Source of the DNA: Firm-13 sp964617375 | GTDB lineage: Bacteria; Bacillota; Clostridia; Saccharofermentanales; Saccharofermentanaceae | Direction: 5' to 3' | Length of the DNA: 64,000 nucleotides | Assembly (NCBI GenBank): GCA_964617375.1 | Contig: CAZTXQ010000006.1 | Coordinates: forward strand, 22,346-86,345 | Shown: positions 17,552 through 27,034 of the stretch, one piece after another | How positions within the stretch are numbered: position 1 is the first letter of the stretch | How the letters are laid out: each line of letters opens with the position of its first letter | Translations under genes and position numbers: made by a program | The notes under the pieces: model-generated | Seen by the model: the letters and a program-made list of their open reading frames with translations, nothing else | What the model was told of the DNA's origin: nothing | Databases searched by the model: none

Positions 17552-18544
17552 TCAAGAAATCCCGTGATCGGACGGATAAAGAACGATATGACCGTCTTCA
17601 AGTTCTACCCGCATCATACCCTTGCCGTCGATCCCGAGCGATTTCAGATACTCATGCGGTATCTGAAGCCGGCCTGCGCGGTCGACTACGGCGAGTTCCT
17701 GATGCGAGCTCTTGCCGAAGCGGGTCTCATCCTCACCAGGCTCCTGGATTTCGGCTTCATAATCCCCGTCCGGAAGAAAGACTCCAGCATTCCCGGCATC
17801 GTCCCCGTCATCCTCTTCACCGCCCTGACCGGCGTACGCGGATGCGGGACGCATGTTCGGGCGCAGGATTGAACGGTATTCACTGCTCGTTTTGCCGTCG
17901 CGGATTGCGACGACGCGGCTGACCTGTCTCGAGAGCTGCATGTCGTGCGTGACGATCACGATCGTCTGCTTCTGTTCCGTCTGAAGGCGCCTGAAAATCG
18001 CCATAATATCCGCGGCTGTCTTGGTGTCGACCGAACCGGTCGGTTCGTCGGCCAGCAGAAGACGCGGTTTATTGGAAAGGGCAATTGCGATTGCAATTCT
18101 CTGCTGTTCGCCGCCCGACATCTCCTGCATCCGGTTGTTCTTTTTCTTCGAAAGTCCCACCTGATCGATCAGTTCAAGAGCTCTCTCTCTCCGGTTCTTC
18201 GTTTTCGAAAACACCATCGGCAGCTCTATGTTCTGCAGGGCGGTCAGATACGGAATCAGATTTCTTCCGTTATTCTGCCAGACAAATCCGACGGTGTGCC
18301 GTTTATACTGAACCAGATCCTTTGCCGAGGCCTTCAGCATATCTTTCCCGTCTACGAGAAGTCTGCCGGCCGTCGGGCGGTCCAATCCTCCGAGCATATT
18401 GAGAAGCGTCGATTTTCCGCTGCCGCTGTTGCCGATAATCGCCATCAGCTCGCCGTCGTCGACAGTCAGGTCAAGCCCCTGAAGCGCCAGAACTTCGAAT
18501 TCTTTCGTCTTATAGATCTTTACCAGATTCTCGCAGTCAATCAT
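17552..18544 (-). CDS. ABC transporter ATP-binding protein with AbrB-like C-terminal domain
   Basis: 330 residues. Residues 1-225 are a MacB/LolD-type ATPase: Walker A GNSGSGKST, Q-loop QNNGRNLIPY, signature SGGEQQRIAIAIAL, Walker B LLLADEPTGSVD and switch His VTHDMQ. An acidic low-complexity linker follows (EEDDGDDAG), then a stretch of about 43 residues (VVDRAGRLQIPHEYLKSLGI and on) that fits the SpoVT/AbrB swapped-hairpin fold, normally a DNA-binding dimer. The ATG overlaps the previous stop as ATGA, so I choose it over an upstream in-frame start at 18589. It is the last gene of an adaptor-permease-ATPase-ATPase operon. Confidence 0.85.
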   Translation of the reverse strand: MIDCENLVKIYKTKEFEVLALQGLDLTVDDGELMAIIGNSGSGKSTLLNMLGGLDRPTAGRLLVDGKDMLKASAKDLVQYKRHTVGFVWQNNGRNLIPYLTALQNIELPMVFSKTKNRRERALELIDQVGLSKKKNNRMQEMSGGEQQRIAIAIALSNKPRLLLADEPTGSVDTKTAADIMAIFRRLQTEQKQTIVIVTHDMQLSRQVSRVVAIRDGKTSSEYRSILRPNMRPASAYAGQGGEEDDGDDAGNAGVFLPDGDYEAEIQEPGEDETRFGKSSHQELAVVDRAGRLQIPHEYLKSLGIDGKGMMRVELEDGHIVLYPSDHGIS

Positions 18545-19215
18545 GCGATCACCACCCCGTCTTCCAGAAGATACACCCGGTCGGCACACTTCATCAGGTG
18601 TGGATCATGCGTCGTCATGACCACGGTGAGCTTCTCCGTTTCGACGACTTTCCGAAACAGTCGCATAATCTGCTCGCCCATGTTCGAATCAAGTTCGGCC
18701 GTCGGTTCGTCCGCGAAAATGATACTCGGCCGGCCTGCGATGGCTCTTGCAATAGCGACACGCTGCTGCTCGCCTCCGGACAACTCCTGTACACGATGCT
18801 TCATGCGCGATAAAAGGCCGACCAGATCAAGGGCCTCACGAACGCGCTTATCCCTGTCTTTTGAAGGATAGCGCGCGACACGGAGTGCGAAATCAACGTT
18901 CTCGTACGCCGTCATATTGCCGATCAAGGCCACGGACTGAAAGACAAAAGCATATTTGGTTCTCCGGAGCTCGTCTCTTTTCCGGTCGGGCAGCTTGGTA
19001 ATATCTTTGCCCTCGAAAAAGATTTCTCCGGTCGTCGGCATATCAAGTGCCGAAAGGAGATTGAGAAGCGTCGTTTTTCCGGAACCGGAACGGCCCCGGA
19101 GAATGGTCAGAGTACCTTCTTCGATCGCTATATCAATATTTTTAAGAACCAGAACCTTGTTTCCGCCTGATCCGAAGCTTCTGGTTACTTTTTCGACTCG
19201 CATTATATCTGCCAT
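18541..19215 (-). CDS. ABC transporter ATP-binding protein, MacB/LolD type
   Basis: 224 residues from the ATG at 19215, 8 bases after GGAGGG; an in-frame ATG at 19242 lies inside the permease gene and lacks a ribosome site. Walker A GRSGSGKTT, Q-loop FQSVALIGNMTAYENV, signature LSGGEQQRVAIARAI, Walker B IIFADEPTAELD and VMTTHDPH are all intact. It ends in an ATGA overlap with the next ATPase gene. Two different ATPases for one permease suggests they form a heterodimer. Confidence 0.88.
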   Translation of the reverse strand: MADIMRVEKVTRSFGSGGNKVLVLKNIDIAIEEGTLTILRGRSGSGKTTLLNLLSALDMPTTGEIFFEGKDITKLPDRKRDELRRTKYAFVFQSVALIGNMTAYENVDFALRVARYPSKDRDKRVREALDLVGLLSRMKHRVQELSGGEQQRVAIARAIAGRPSIIFADEPTAELDSNMGEQIMRLFRKVVETEKLTVVMTTHDPHLMKCADRVYLLEDGVVIA

Positions 19216-19228
19216 CTTACGTCCCTCC

Positions 19229-22096
19229 TCACTCTTCTCCAAGCTTGACAGCCTGGTCGATTCGAATCTTCAGCATAAGTCTGGACAGAATGATGAAGCA
19301 GATCAGAAGAATCGCGCCGAGTATCGTGTAAATCTTTATGTAATCGGACGCCAGAGTGACAATTTTGAAGGGTATCGAGCTTCCTTCCGAGTGGTTCAGG
19401 ATCTTGAAAAGAGGCAGATACAGAGAAGAAGTCACGTCGCCGATCAGGATTCCCATAACGATGGATACACCCGAAATCATGATCTGCTCGGCGCCGATAA
19501 TTCCGAGAATGGACTTTTTGCTCATACCCATGGCTCGGTAGATACCGAATTGCAGGACGCGTCCCTGAATGGAAACGATCCAGTAAATCAGAAAGCCAAC
19601 CGCACAGATCAGCATCGACACGATGAATCCCAAACTCAACGCACCGTTCAAGCCCTGAAGCTGCGGGTCGTTCTTAACGTTTGCTATGCTCTGCGTCTCC
19701 GAATCGATGGATTCGACGACAATTTTTTTCGCCGAAATCTGGTCGTAGACGCTCTGGTCCGTTGCATCCGGAGCCTTTTTGACCCAAACCTCATATGGTA
19801 TAACCGGATTCTTGAGCTGATAATAATTCAGATTCATGATGATAAAGCTGTTGTAGACCAGCTGCCCTTCTTCGGTGACATAGGTGGCAGGAAGTCCCGG
19901 CCAGTATGCAACGACACCCAGAACCGTCACGGGCACTTCCGTCCCGCCGTCCACCGAGAATTGAAGAATATCGCCGGCTGTGACACCTAAGGACTCCGAA
20001 ACCTTCTGCGAGATAACCACATAACCCTGATTTTCGGTCATGGCGTTCAGGTATGCGTTGATCGGACTCGGAAGAATATCGCTCCTGGTCCAGACCACCT
20101 GCCCGAAATCCGACGGATCTATACCCATTACCGTAAAGTTGACCACACGCTTGTCAAGGAAAGTGAGTTTGTTGTTGTTTTTTACTTTGAGGACGCGAGT
20201 CACCTTTTCGACGCCGTCCATCGAGACAAAGCGCTTCAAGGGCGGCTCTTCGAAATGCGTGTCTTTCGTCGCCGAATTGTCCAAAGTAGGCACAAACGCA
20301 GATGCGGTAGATCCGTCCGCATTGTACTCCGTCCATTGTTCGCGAATGACAAGATCTGCACCTACCGATTCGGATACCTCATCCTCGGAGTTCTGGTTGA
20401 TTGTGCGTGCGGCATTCGCGTTGAAAATACCGACGGAAAGCGCAAGTACCATAAAGAGCATCAGGAACTGTTCGCGTCCGTCCGTGCGGCTGACCTGAAG
20501 AAAGGACGTATACATGACGGGCGACCATCGCTTTTTGCCGAGAAAATAGAAAAAGCGGATGATGAGCGGGTATACGCGAAGAAACAGCATACCCGAACCC
20601 ATAATAAACAGTGTCGACGCCAGGAAAAGAAGCGAGTTGTTCTTGCTGACAAAGCTCGTCTCGTCCTTAAGTGACGATTGAATCTGAAAATAGAGATATG
20701 CGGAGATACCCAAAAGTATGATATCCAGGAAATAGCGCTGCCAGACCGGTGCCCGCATGCGTCTCGAAACGGTGCGTTTGGTCTCGACGATGCCCTTCCG
20801 GGCAAGAACAAATACGGGTATCAGCGTAACTGCGACAAAGAACAGCATCGCAAGTGCCGAATAGATCAAAGCCTCCGTGCTGATGGCTACGGGAAGCGCC
20901 GTACGTCCGACAAACGTGAGAAAGCCGTTGGAAGCTCCCAGAACTTTGCACATAAGAAGGCCCAGCGCCGGGCCGACGATAAACGAGACGGCCGCCAGGA
21001 GACTGTATTCAATCAGATACAGGACGACGATCCGTCCTTTTCCGGCACCGCGGCTCTCCATGACGGATATACTTGTCTTATCCGTCGTCACCATAAGCTG
21101 CGAAACCATATAGATATAAAAGGCCAGCATCAGAACAATCGGTACGAACAGGATCTGAAGCGATGTCTGCAGTTCGGCTTTATACGCCGGATATTCCTGC
21201 ATAATATCGGTGAACGTACAGACGAGCTCGATCTTCTTGTCCAATTCCTTCGTCCGGTTGATCGAATCATTATAGACGTCAAGAACACTTTGGGCATCCG
21301 TAAACAAGAACTTGTAATAGTCATAGCAGCTCCACCAGGTATAGTTCACGAGGTTGCGGGGAAGATTGGTTTCGGCTTCCGTCATCAGCGTGTCGAAATC
21401 CATAATGACACCATTACCGAAGGTATCGAGCGATATATACCAGTACGGATCGGAGAGGTTCTTCGCTTCAACGACACCTACGATCTTAATCTTAAATATA
21501 TCGGTGGCATCCTTGCTGTATAGATCGGTCTTCAGACGGATCTCCTGATCAAGCGTATAACCCTTTTGTTTCATGGCGCTCTCGGTAACGACGACCTCGT
21601 AGAGATTCTTGTCGCCCGTCGCTGCCGGCATGCGGCCCGCTACGATCTGAATCTTGTCGGCCATACCGGAGATCGCATTGAGCGTCAAGGTCGAAACTTC
21701 CGTCTCACCGGCTTCCGCTGTGTCTTTTTCGTAAAAAATATTGGCGAGCGAAATCATTTCGGCTGTCATCTGAGACGAGTACGGCATGCCCGCAAGAACC
21801 GCCGCACCCTCTTCCCTGATCTTTCCGATCGAAGTAAAAGTACCGCGGTAACGGGTTTTCTCGGGATCACTCGTATCGGTCGAGTAGCGGTATGATTTGT
21901 TGAATGCGTAATAACCCGAATATATCTGTTCCGTCGTCTGGCGCTTTTCGAGCTGCTTGATAAACATGCGCTGCAGAATTCCTTTAGTGTAAATCGGAAT
22001 CGATGCAAACATGCCGACAACCAGAATGCAGCCCAGAAGAAGACACAGAACCTTCCACAGATTGCTCTTCATTTTCTGTATAACATATGAAAACAC
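19229..22096 (-). CDS. large ABC transporter permease (FtsX/MacB-like), 955 residues
   Basis: About ten transmembrane helices in two FtsX-like blocks: one N-terminal helix at residues 12-30, a long extracellular loop (about 30-310), helices at about 315-335, 365-395 and 405-430, then 455-515, a second extracellular domain (about 560-800) and a final FtsX block (around 830-945). The last block has the GMSKKSILGIIGAEQIMISG motif of FtsX permeases. It belongs with the adaptor lipoprotein upstream and the two ATPases downstream; export of a peptide or lipid-like substrate is the usual role but the substrate cannot be read. Confidence 0.82.
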   Translation of the reverse strand: MFSYVIQKMKSNLWKVLCLLLGCILVVGMFASIPIYTKGILQRMFIKQLEKRQTTEQIYSGYYAFNKSYRYSTDTSDPEKTRYRGTFTSIGKIREEGAAVLAGMPYSSQMTAEMISLANIFYEKDTAEAGETEVSTLTLNAISGMADKIQIVAGRMPAATGDKNLYEVVVTESAMKQKGYTLDQEIRLKTDLYSKDATDIFKIKIVGVVEAKNLSDPYWYISLDTFGNGVIMDFDTLMTEAETNLPRNLVNYTWWSCYDYYKFLFTDAQSVLDVYNDSINRTKELDKKIELVCTFTDIMQEYPAYKAELQTSLQILFVPIVLMLAFYIYMVSQLMVTTDKTSISVMESRGAGKGRIVVLYLIEYSLLAAVSFIVGPALGLLMCKVLGASNGFLTFVGRTALPVAISTEALIYSALAMLFFVAVTLIPVFVLARKGIVETKRTVSRRMRAPVWQRYFLDIILLGISAYLYFQIQSSLKDETSFVSKNNSLLFLASTLFIMGSGMLFLRVYPLIIRFFYFLGKKRWSPVMYTSFLQVSRTDGREQFLMLFMVLALSVGIFNANAARTINQNSEDEVSESVGADLVIREQWTEYNADGSTASAFVPTLDNSATKDTHFEEPPLKRFVSMDGVEKVTRVLKVKNNNKLTFLDKRVVNFTVMGIDPSDFGQVVWTRSDILPSPINAYLNAMTENQGYVVISQKVSESLGVTAGDILQFSVDGGTEVPVTVLGVVAYWPGLPATYVTEEGQLVYNSFIIMNLNYYQLKNPVIPYEVWVKKAPDATDQSVYDQISAKKIVVESIDSETQSIANVKNDPQLQGLNGALSLGFIVSMLICAVGFLIYWIVSIQGRVLQFGIYRAMGMSKKSILGIIGAEQIMISGVSIVMGILIGDVTSSLYLPLFKILNHSEGSSIPFKIVTLASDYIKIYTILGAILLICFIILSRLMLKIRIDQAVKLGEE

Positions 22097-22111
22097 GTAA
22101 GATGCCTCCGA

Positions 22112-23302
22112 TCAGTTGGTTATAATCAGATCGCCTTCAGAAAGACCCGTCTTGATTTCCACATCCGTGGTATTGCTGATGCCGATGGTCACGTCCTTTT
22201 CGACACGAAGACCGTTCTCCAGAACAACGACATATTTTCTGTCACTGGCAGAGACGACGTATTTCTTTGGAATCACGATTACATTGTCCTTCTCTTCGGT
22301 CTTGTACTTGATCGTAATCTTGGCGCCGGATTTGACTTTTTCCGGCAGCGGATCGTTAAATTTGAGGAAAGAGAAGCCGGCATATTCGGATTTGTCATCG
22401 ATCGTCGCTGGTGTCTCGATTACTTCTGCATTAAGGACGGACTTGTCGCTTAAGACAACCTGAGCGACAGCTCCGACAGAAAGCTCCGTCGTTTCCTGAT
22501 CGTCGGAGGCGGCAATCAACGTAGCCGGATCACAGATGGTAACAATGGTCTCATACCCCGCGACGCTGTCGCCGATCTTGGTTTTGCTTGTGTAGGTAAT
22601 GACTCCGTCAAAAGGAGCCGTTATCTCGGTTCCTTCCTTCTGATCCTTAAGAGCTTCCAGAGTCAGCTTCTGCTCCTCCAGCGTTACGGCTGCAAGACTG
22701 GCCGCAGAAGACGCTGCGGGGTGATCGCGTTTGGCGACCATCGCGTCGAGCTGAATCCGCATCTGTTCCAAAGTGAGCGCCGCCATGTTCTTCTCGGTGC
22801 CCTCCGGTGCCGAATCATAGGCGATCTGCGCCTTGTTGACTTCTCTTACCTGCACTTCGATCTGCGTGTTAAGATCCGTGTTGTCCACGGCTTTTGAAGC
22901 TTCGTCATACAGGATCTGCGCTCGTTCGACCTCAAGTTTCTGCATTTTGATCTGTCTGTCCAGCTCATCCGTACCGACGGTAGCTAAGATATCGCCTTCC
23001 TTAACGGCATCGCCCGTATTGACCAATACTTCCGTAAGTCTCCCCTGTTCGGCGGTGAAATACAGATTCTGTTCCGATTCGGCAATAATCTGACCGGTTA
23101 ACGTGACCTCATTCGAGATCGAACCGACTTTAGCCGGTTCTGTCTTATATTCGACGGGTGCCGGTGTAACAAGCGGTATATCGAGAGCCGCCTCCTCCTG
23201 TGGAAGAATACTCGAGCAGCCGGCCATTAGAACCATCCCGGCAAGCAGCACGGCAGCAGCCGACGTCAATGCAATATGTCTCAAATTTGTGAAGCGGTGC
23301 AT
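22112..23302 (-). CDS. HlyD/MacA-like efflux adaptor lipoprotein
   Basis: About 396 residues. A lipobox ends the signal peptide (LLAGMVLMAGCSS), so the mature protein is anchored outside by a lipidated Cys. It has the biotinyl-lipoyl-like half (GRLTEVLVNTGDAVKEGDILATVGTDELD), a coiled-coil hairpin (about 120-220) and a second lipoyl half (ITAPFDGVITY) followed by beta-barrel segments, the RND/MacA adaptor order. The preferred start is the ATG at 23302, 8 bases after GGAGG; ATG 23308 is too close to the ribosome site. It heads the ABC export operon. Confidence 0.85.
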   Translation of the reverse strand: MHRFTNLRHIALTSAAAVLLAGMVLMAGCSSILPQEEAALDIPLVTPAPVEYKTEPAKVGSISNEVTLTGQIIAESEQNLYFTAEQGRLTEVLVNTGDAVKEGDILATVGTDELDRQIKMQKLEVERAQILYDEASKAVDNTDLNTQIEVQVREVNKAQIAYDSAPEGTEKNMAALTLEQMRIQLDAMVAKRDHPAASSAASLAAVTLEEQKLTLEALKDQKEGTEITAPFDGVITYTSKTKIGDSVAGYETIVTICDPATLIAASDDQETTELSVGAVAQVVLSDKSVLNAEVIETPATIDDKSEYAGFSFLKFNDPLPEKVKSGAKITIKYKTEEKDNVIVIPKKYVVSASDRKYVVVLENGLRVEKDVTIGISNTTDVEIKTGLSEGDLIITN

Positions 23303-23390
23303 AATCATTTCCTCCTAAAGATAAGTACGGGCCGGACTCTCGAAAAATTACACCTGAAAATTCGCGCAAGGATTCTTATTCGATTCCTTC

Positions 23391-23432
23391 AAAAATAATG
23401 CGGCAGGACTCTCGTGAGATTCCTGCCGCATT
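23391..23432 (-). terminator. rho-independent terminator after cellobiose phosphorylase
   Basis: A perfect 12-bp stem (23397-23408 with 23421-23432) with a 12-base loop, followed on the minus strand by an ATTTTTG tail. It separates cbpA from the efflux operon. Confidence 0.9.
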
Positions 23433-23473
23433 CGGAATGATGGATCGGGGAATCCGTCAATCGACTGAAGTCA

Positions 23474-25909
23474 TTATCCGAGCACGACAGAAACCTTGTG
23501 TGTCGTGCCGGCATCAAAGAGCGGAAGAATATTACTCATTAATTCTATACCATCAACGGCAATATTAGCTATACCTTTTTCCACTCGGTTCGGGTTTTTG
23601 ATTTCTATTTCATAGGTTATTCCGCGGAAAACACGTGTGATCTTGTAGCCTTCCCAGTCAGAGGGGATACAGGGATCAATAACGAGACCGTCGTATCCCG
23701 GCTTTACGCCCAGAATTGCCTGCGATATCGCGACAAAGTTCCATGCGGCAGTGCCTGTAAGCCACGAGTTTTTGGCCTCGCCCATACGCCCTGCGTCCTT
23801 ACCGGCGATCATCTGTGAATATACGTACGGTTCATTCCGGTGAAGGTCACTGATGGCTTCACGGTATGCGGGACAGATCTTCTTGTAAAGGCTGAAAGCT
23901 CTGGTTCCGCGGCCGATCACCGTTTCCGCTATGATAATCCAGGGATTATTATGGCAGAAAATTCCGGCGTTCTCCTTGTATCCCGGCGGGTACGAAGAGC
24001 ACTCGCCCAAGTTGGAATGATATGTGCTGTAAGCGGGCTGCTGAAGTACGATTCCGTGTTCGCACTCAAGAATATCCCGGACCGAATTCAGCGCCTTCAG
24101 AGCCTTGCCGTCTTCAACACCGACACCTGCCATTACGCAGTAGCCCTGAGACTCGATAAAGATCTTGCCCTCATCGCAATCCTTGGAGCCGATTTTCGCT
24201 CCGAAAGCGTCATAGGCGCGAAGGAACCAGTCTCCGTCGTAACCGCTGTCAAGAATCGTCGCACGCATAAGATCAATCTCTTTTTGAGCGGCAGCCGCTT
24301 CTTCCGTAAGGCCCTTTCTCTTATAAAGTTCAACAAGTTCGGGCCCGATCGCGGCAAACATACCGGCGATCAGTACCGATTCGGCAACACGGCCGTCGGC
24401 TGTGCCGAACGTCTGAAACGACTCGCCGGGAGTCTTCGAATGACAGTTCAGATTGAGGCAGTCATTCCAGTCGGCACGTCCGATCAGAGGAAGACCGTGA
24501 GGTCCCTTATTCAGTACTACGTGGTTGAAGGAAGCGGACAGATGCTCGAGAAGAGTTCCCGTATCCGAAGGATTGCAGTCATAAGCCGTCTGCTCGTCAA
24601 GAATCGAGAAATCTCCCGTCTCCTTGATATAGGCAGCCGTTCCGGCAATCAGCCAGAGCGGGTCATCGTTGAAACCGCCGCCGATGTCATTGTTGCCCTT
24701 CTTGGTAAGAGGCTGGTACTGATGATAGCAGCCGCCGTCACGGAACTGTGTTGCGGCGATGTCCAGAATACGTTCGCGTGCCCGCTCGGGAATCTGATGG
24801 ACAAATCCCAGGAGGTCCTGAGAAGAGTCACGGAAACCTAAGCCGCGTCCGACGCCCGATTCAAAATACGAAGCGGAACGGCTCATGTTGAACGTAACCA
24901 TGCACTGATAAGGATTCCAGATGTTGACCATGCGGGCCGTCTTCTCATCCTTGATATCGACATTGTAAATGGACAGCAGGCGATCCCAGTTCAGGCGCAG
25001 TTCTTCCATCGCGGCATCGACCTGAGCGTCTGTGGCAAACATAGTCATCATTTCCCGGGCCGGAGCCTTGTTGATAACATCGGGAGCTTCCCACTTCTGG
25101 TCCTCGGGGAGCTCGGCATAACCGAGCATATAGATGAAAGACTTTGTCTCGCCGGGAGCCAGAACGACGTCAATCTGGTGGCTTGCGCAAGGCTGCCATC
25201 CGTCGGCAACAGAATTTCTGCACTTACCCTCAAGAACCGCGGCCGGCTCGTTGAAACCGTTGTACATTCCGAGGAAATCCTCAAGCTGCGAATCAAATCC
25301 GGAGATCTCATGGTTCACCGTATAGAAAGCGTAGTGATTTCTTCTTTCTCTGTACTCTGTCTTGTGGTAAATGGTATTTCCCTCGATCTCTACCTGGCCG
25401 GTCGAGAAATTGCGCTGAAAATTCAGCATATCGTCCGACGCGTCCCAGAGACACCACTCGCGAAGCGAGAATATGGACAGTGTCTTCGCCTGATCCGTCG
25501 TGTTCTTAAGAGTTAAGCGGTTAATTTCCCCTTTGAACTTAAGCGGTACAAAGGCCAGAAGTTCGGCCGATACTCCGTTCTTGGAAGCAGAAATGGAGGT
25601 ATAACCCATACCGTGTCTGCATTCGTAGGAATCAAGTTCTGTCTTGCAGGGCTTGTATCCGGGATTCCATACGGTGTCGCCGTCTTTGATGTAATAGTAA
25701 CGTCCGCCGTCGTCGACCGGTATATTGTTATAACGGTAACGTGTTATACGGCGCATACGTGCATCTTTGTAAAAGTTGTAACCGCCGGCTGTATTTGAAA
25801 CCAACCCGAAAAAATCTTCGTTCCCGAGATAATTGATCCACGGAAAAGGTGTTTTCGGTGTTTCAATCACATACTCGCGGCGTTCATCGTCAAAATGTCC
25901 AAACTGCAT
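23474..25909 (-). CDS. cbpA: cellobiose phosphorylase (GH94)
   Basis: 811 residues from the ATG at 25909, the length of characterised cellobiose phosphorylases, with GGAGG 7 bases upstream; the longer in-frame start at 26017 is in leader DNA. It cleaves cellobiose with phosphate to glucose 1-phosphate and glucose in the cytoplasm. The N-terminus (MQFGHFDDERREYVIETP, then PFPWINYLGNEDFFGLVSN and TAGGYNFYKDARMRRITRYR) is diagnostic, and the catalytic-acid Asp is in RADWNDCLNLNC. It sits downstream of the sugar ABC importer and shares an upstream operator-like site with it, pointing to cellobiose or cellodextrin use. Confidence 0.92.
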   Translation of the reverse strand: MQFGHFDDERREYVIETPKTPFPWINYLGNEDFFGLVSNTAGGYNFYKDARMRRITRYRYNNIPVDDGGRYYYIKDGDTVWNPGYKPCKTELDSYECRHGMGYTSISASKNGVSAELLAFVPLKFKGEINRLTLKNTTDQAKTLSIFSLREWCLWDASDDMLNFQRNFSTGQVEIEGNTIYHKTEYRERRNHYAFYTVNHEISGFDSQLEDFLGMYNGFNEPAAVLEGKCRNSVADGWQPCASHQIDVVLAPGETKSFIYMLGYAELPEDQKWEAPDVINKAPAREMMTMFATDAQVDAAMEELRLNWDRLLSIYNVDIKDEKTARMVNIWNPYQCMVTFNMSRSASYFESGVGRGLGFRDSSQDLLGFVHQIPERARERILDIAATQFRDGGCYHQYQPLTKKGNNDIGGGFNDDPLWLIAGTAAYIKETGDFSILDEQTAYDCNPSDTGTLLEHLSASFNHVVLNKGPHGLPLIGRADWNDCLNLNCHSKTPGESFQTFGTADGRVAESVLIAGMFAAIGPELVELYKRKGLTEEAAAAQKEIDLMRATILDSGYDGDWFLRAYDAFGAKIGSKDCDEGKIFIESQGYCVMAGVGVEDGKALKALNSVRDILECEHGIVLQQPAYSTYHSNLGECSSYPPGYKENAGIFCHNNPWIIIAETVIGRGTRAFSLYKKICPAYREAISDLHRNEPYVYSQMIAGKDAGRMGEAKNSWLTGTAAWNFVAISQAILGVKPGYDGLVIDPCIPSDWEGYKITRVFRGITYEIEIKNPNRVEKGIANIAVDGIELMSNILPLFDAGTTHKVSVVLG

Positions 25910-25982
25910 ATAGCGTCCTCCGATCAAATTTGGGGTGTAGGGATCATAAGTGGCTAAAAATAAAACGATAAAGTCAATCATT

Positions 25983-25990
25983 AAACGTTT
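25983..25990 (-). promoter_or_regulatory. LacI-family-type operator upstream of cbpA
   Basis: The palindrome AAACGTTT, in the minus-strand context AGAGCGAAACGTTTAATG, is 74 bases before the cbpA ATG. The same GCGAAACGTTT core occurs twice upstream of the sugar importer. CpG-centred palindromes of this kind are typical of LacI-family regulators; no such gene is in the window. Confidence 0.55.
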
Positions 25991-26084
25991 CGCTCTAAGA
26001 GCAAAAAAACGCGGCAATTCTTCATCTGAAGCAGTATATGCGATTATTGGCTTTCGCCTTACATAACCGGCGTCCTCTTCCCGC

Positions 26085-26129
26085 TAAAGAGGGGCTTCCA
26101 CTTGTTTTGAGAAGCAGAAGCCCTCTTTA
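26085..26129 (-). terminator. stem-loop between the importer operon and cbpA
   Basis: Inverted repeat TAAAGAGG-GGCTTC/GAAGCCCTCTTTA (26085-26098 with 26117-26129, one bulge), 36 bases past the malG stop. The T run after it on the minus strand is short, so it may be a weak terminator or a message-stabilising hairpin. Confidence 0.5.
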
Positions 26130-26164
26130 ACAGAAAGAATACTGGAGCGCTAAATGGGCTTTGA

Positions 26165-27034
26165 TTATTCCTTAACGGAACCAGCAGATACACCGGCAAT
26201 AATGTATCTCTGAAGGAAAACATAGATAATGATCAGGGGAATAACGGATACCGAAAGTCCTGTATAGATCTGACCGAAGTCGGTATAACGGTCTCCGTAG
26301 AGCTGTGCAATCATCAGGGGTAAGGTCTTATCCTTCATCTTGCTTAAAATGATGGACGGCATGAAGTAGTTGTTCCAGCTCGATATAAATCCAAAGATGA
26401 CCTGTGTGGCAAGAGCGGGAACCATGATGGGAAGGCAAATCCGGTTGAAGGTATAGAACTCGTTGGCACCATCAATACGGGATGCTTCGATGATCTCATG
26501 CGACAGAGCAGAATCCAGATACTGTTTGATAAAGAATACCGTACCGGGAGCCGCAATGGCGGGAATGATCAGAGGCCACTTGGTACCGACAAGACCCATA
26601 TCCATCATAAGCTTGAAGAATCCTGTGATGGAGACCTGCGCAGGAACCATAAGAACCAGCATGATGAAGGAAAAAGCAGCATTTCTCAATTTGAACTGGT
26701 ACACCTTAAGTCCATACGCGGTAAGCGCAGAGAAATAAACGGACAACGCCGTAGCGCAAATCGAAATGATAAAGCTGTTCTTGAAACCGATCATGAAGCT
26801 GAATTCCGAACGGGCGTTCAGGCGGTTGACATTGTTAACAAGGTTCTCGAGCGGGCCGGGATACAGTTTCAAACTCTCAAGAATCTGATAGCTGGTCCAG
26901 GTCGAGCTCATAAACATGTAATAGAACGGGAAAACGGAAAGTATTGTCAGAAATGCTACGACAACATAAATCAATGCGGACCTGGCACGCAAAGTAGTGG
27001 AAAGACTCCTGTTTAAATCTTTCTTACTGCTCAT
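26165..27034 (-). CDS. sugar ABC transporter permease, MalG type
   Basis: 289 residues, six predicted helices (for example VVAFLTILSVFPFYYMFMSS at 25-44). The cytoplasmic EAA loop that docks to the ATPase reads EASRIDGANEFYTFNRICLPIMVPA. The ATG overlaps the stop of the MalF-like gene by four bases (ATGA), so the two are translationally coupled. No ATP-binding subunit is encoded nearby; Clostridial sugar importers of this class usually share an MsmK-type ATPase made elsewhere. Confidence 0.9.
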   Translation of the reverse strand: MSSKKDLNRSLSTTLRARSALIYVVVAFLTILSVFPFYYMFMSSTWTSYQILESLKLYPGPLENLVNNVNRLNARSEFSFMIGFKNSFIISICATALSVYFSALTAYGLKVYQFKLRNAAFSFIMLVLMVPAQVSITGFFKLMMDMGLVGTKWPLIIPAIAAPGTVFFIKQYLDSALSHEIIEASRIDGANEFYTFNRICLPIMVPALATQVIFGFISSWNNYFMPSIILSKMKDKTLPLMIAQLYGDRYTDFGQIYTGLSVSVIPLIIIYVFLQRYIIAGVSAGSVKE

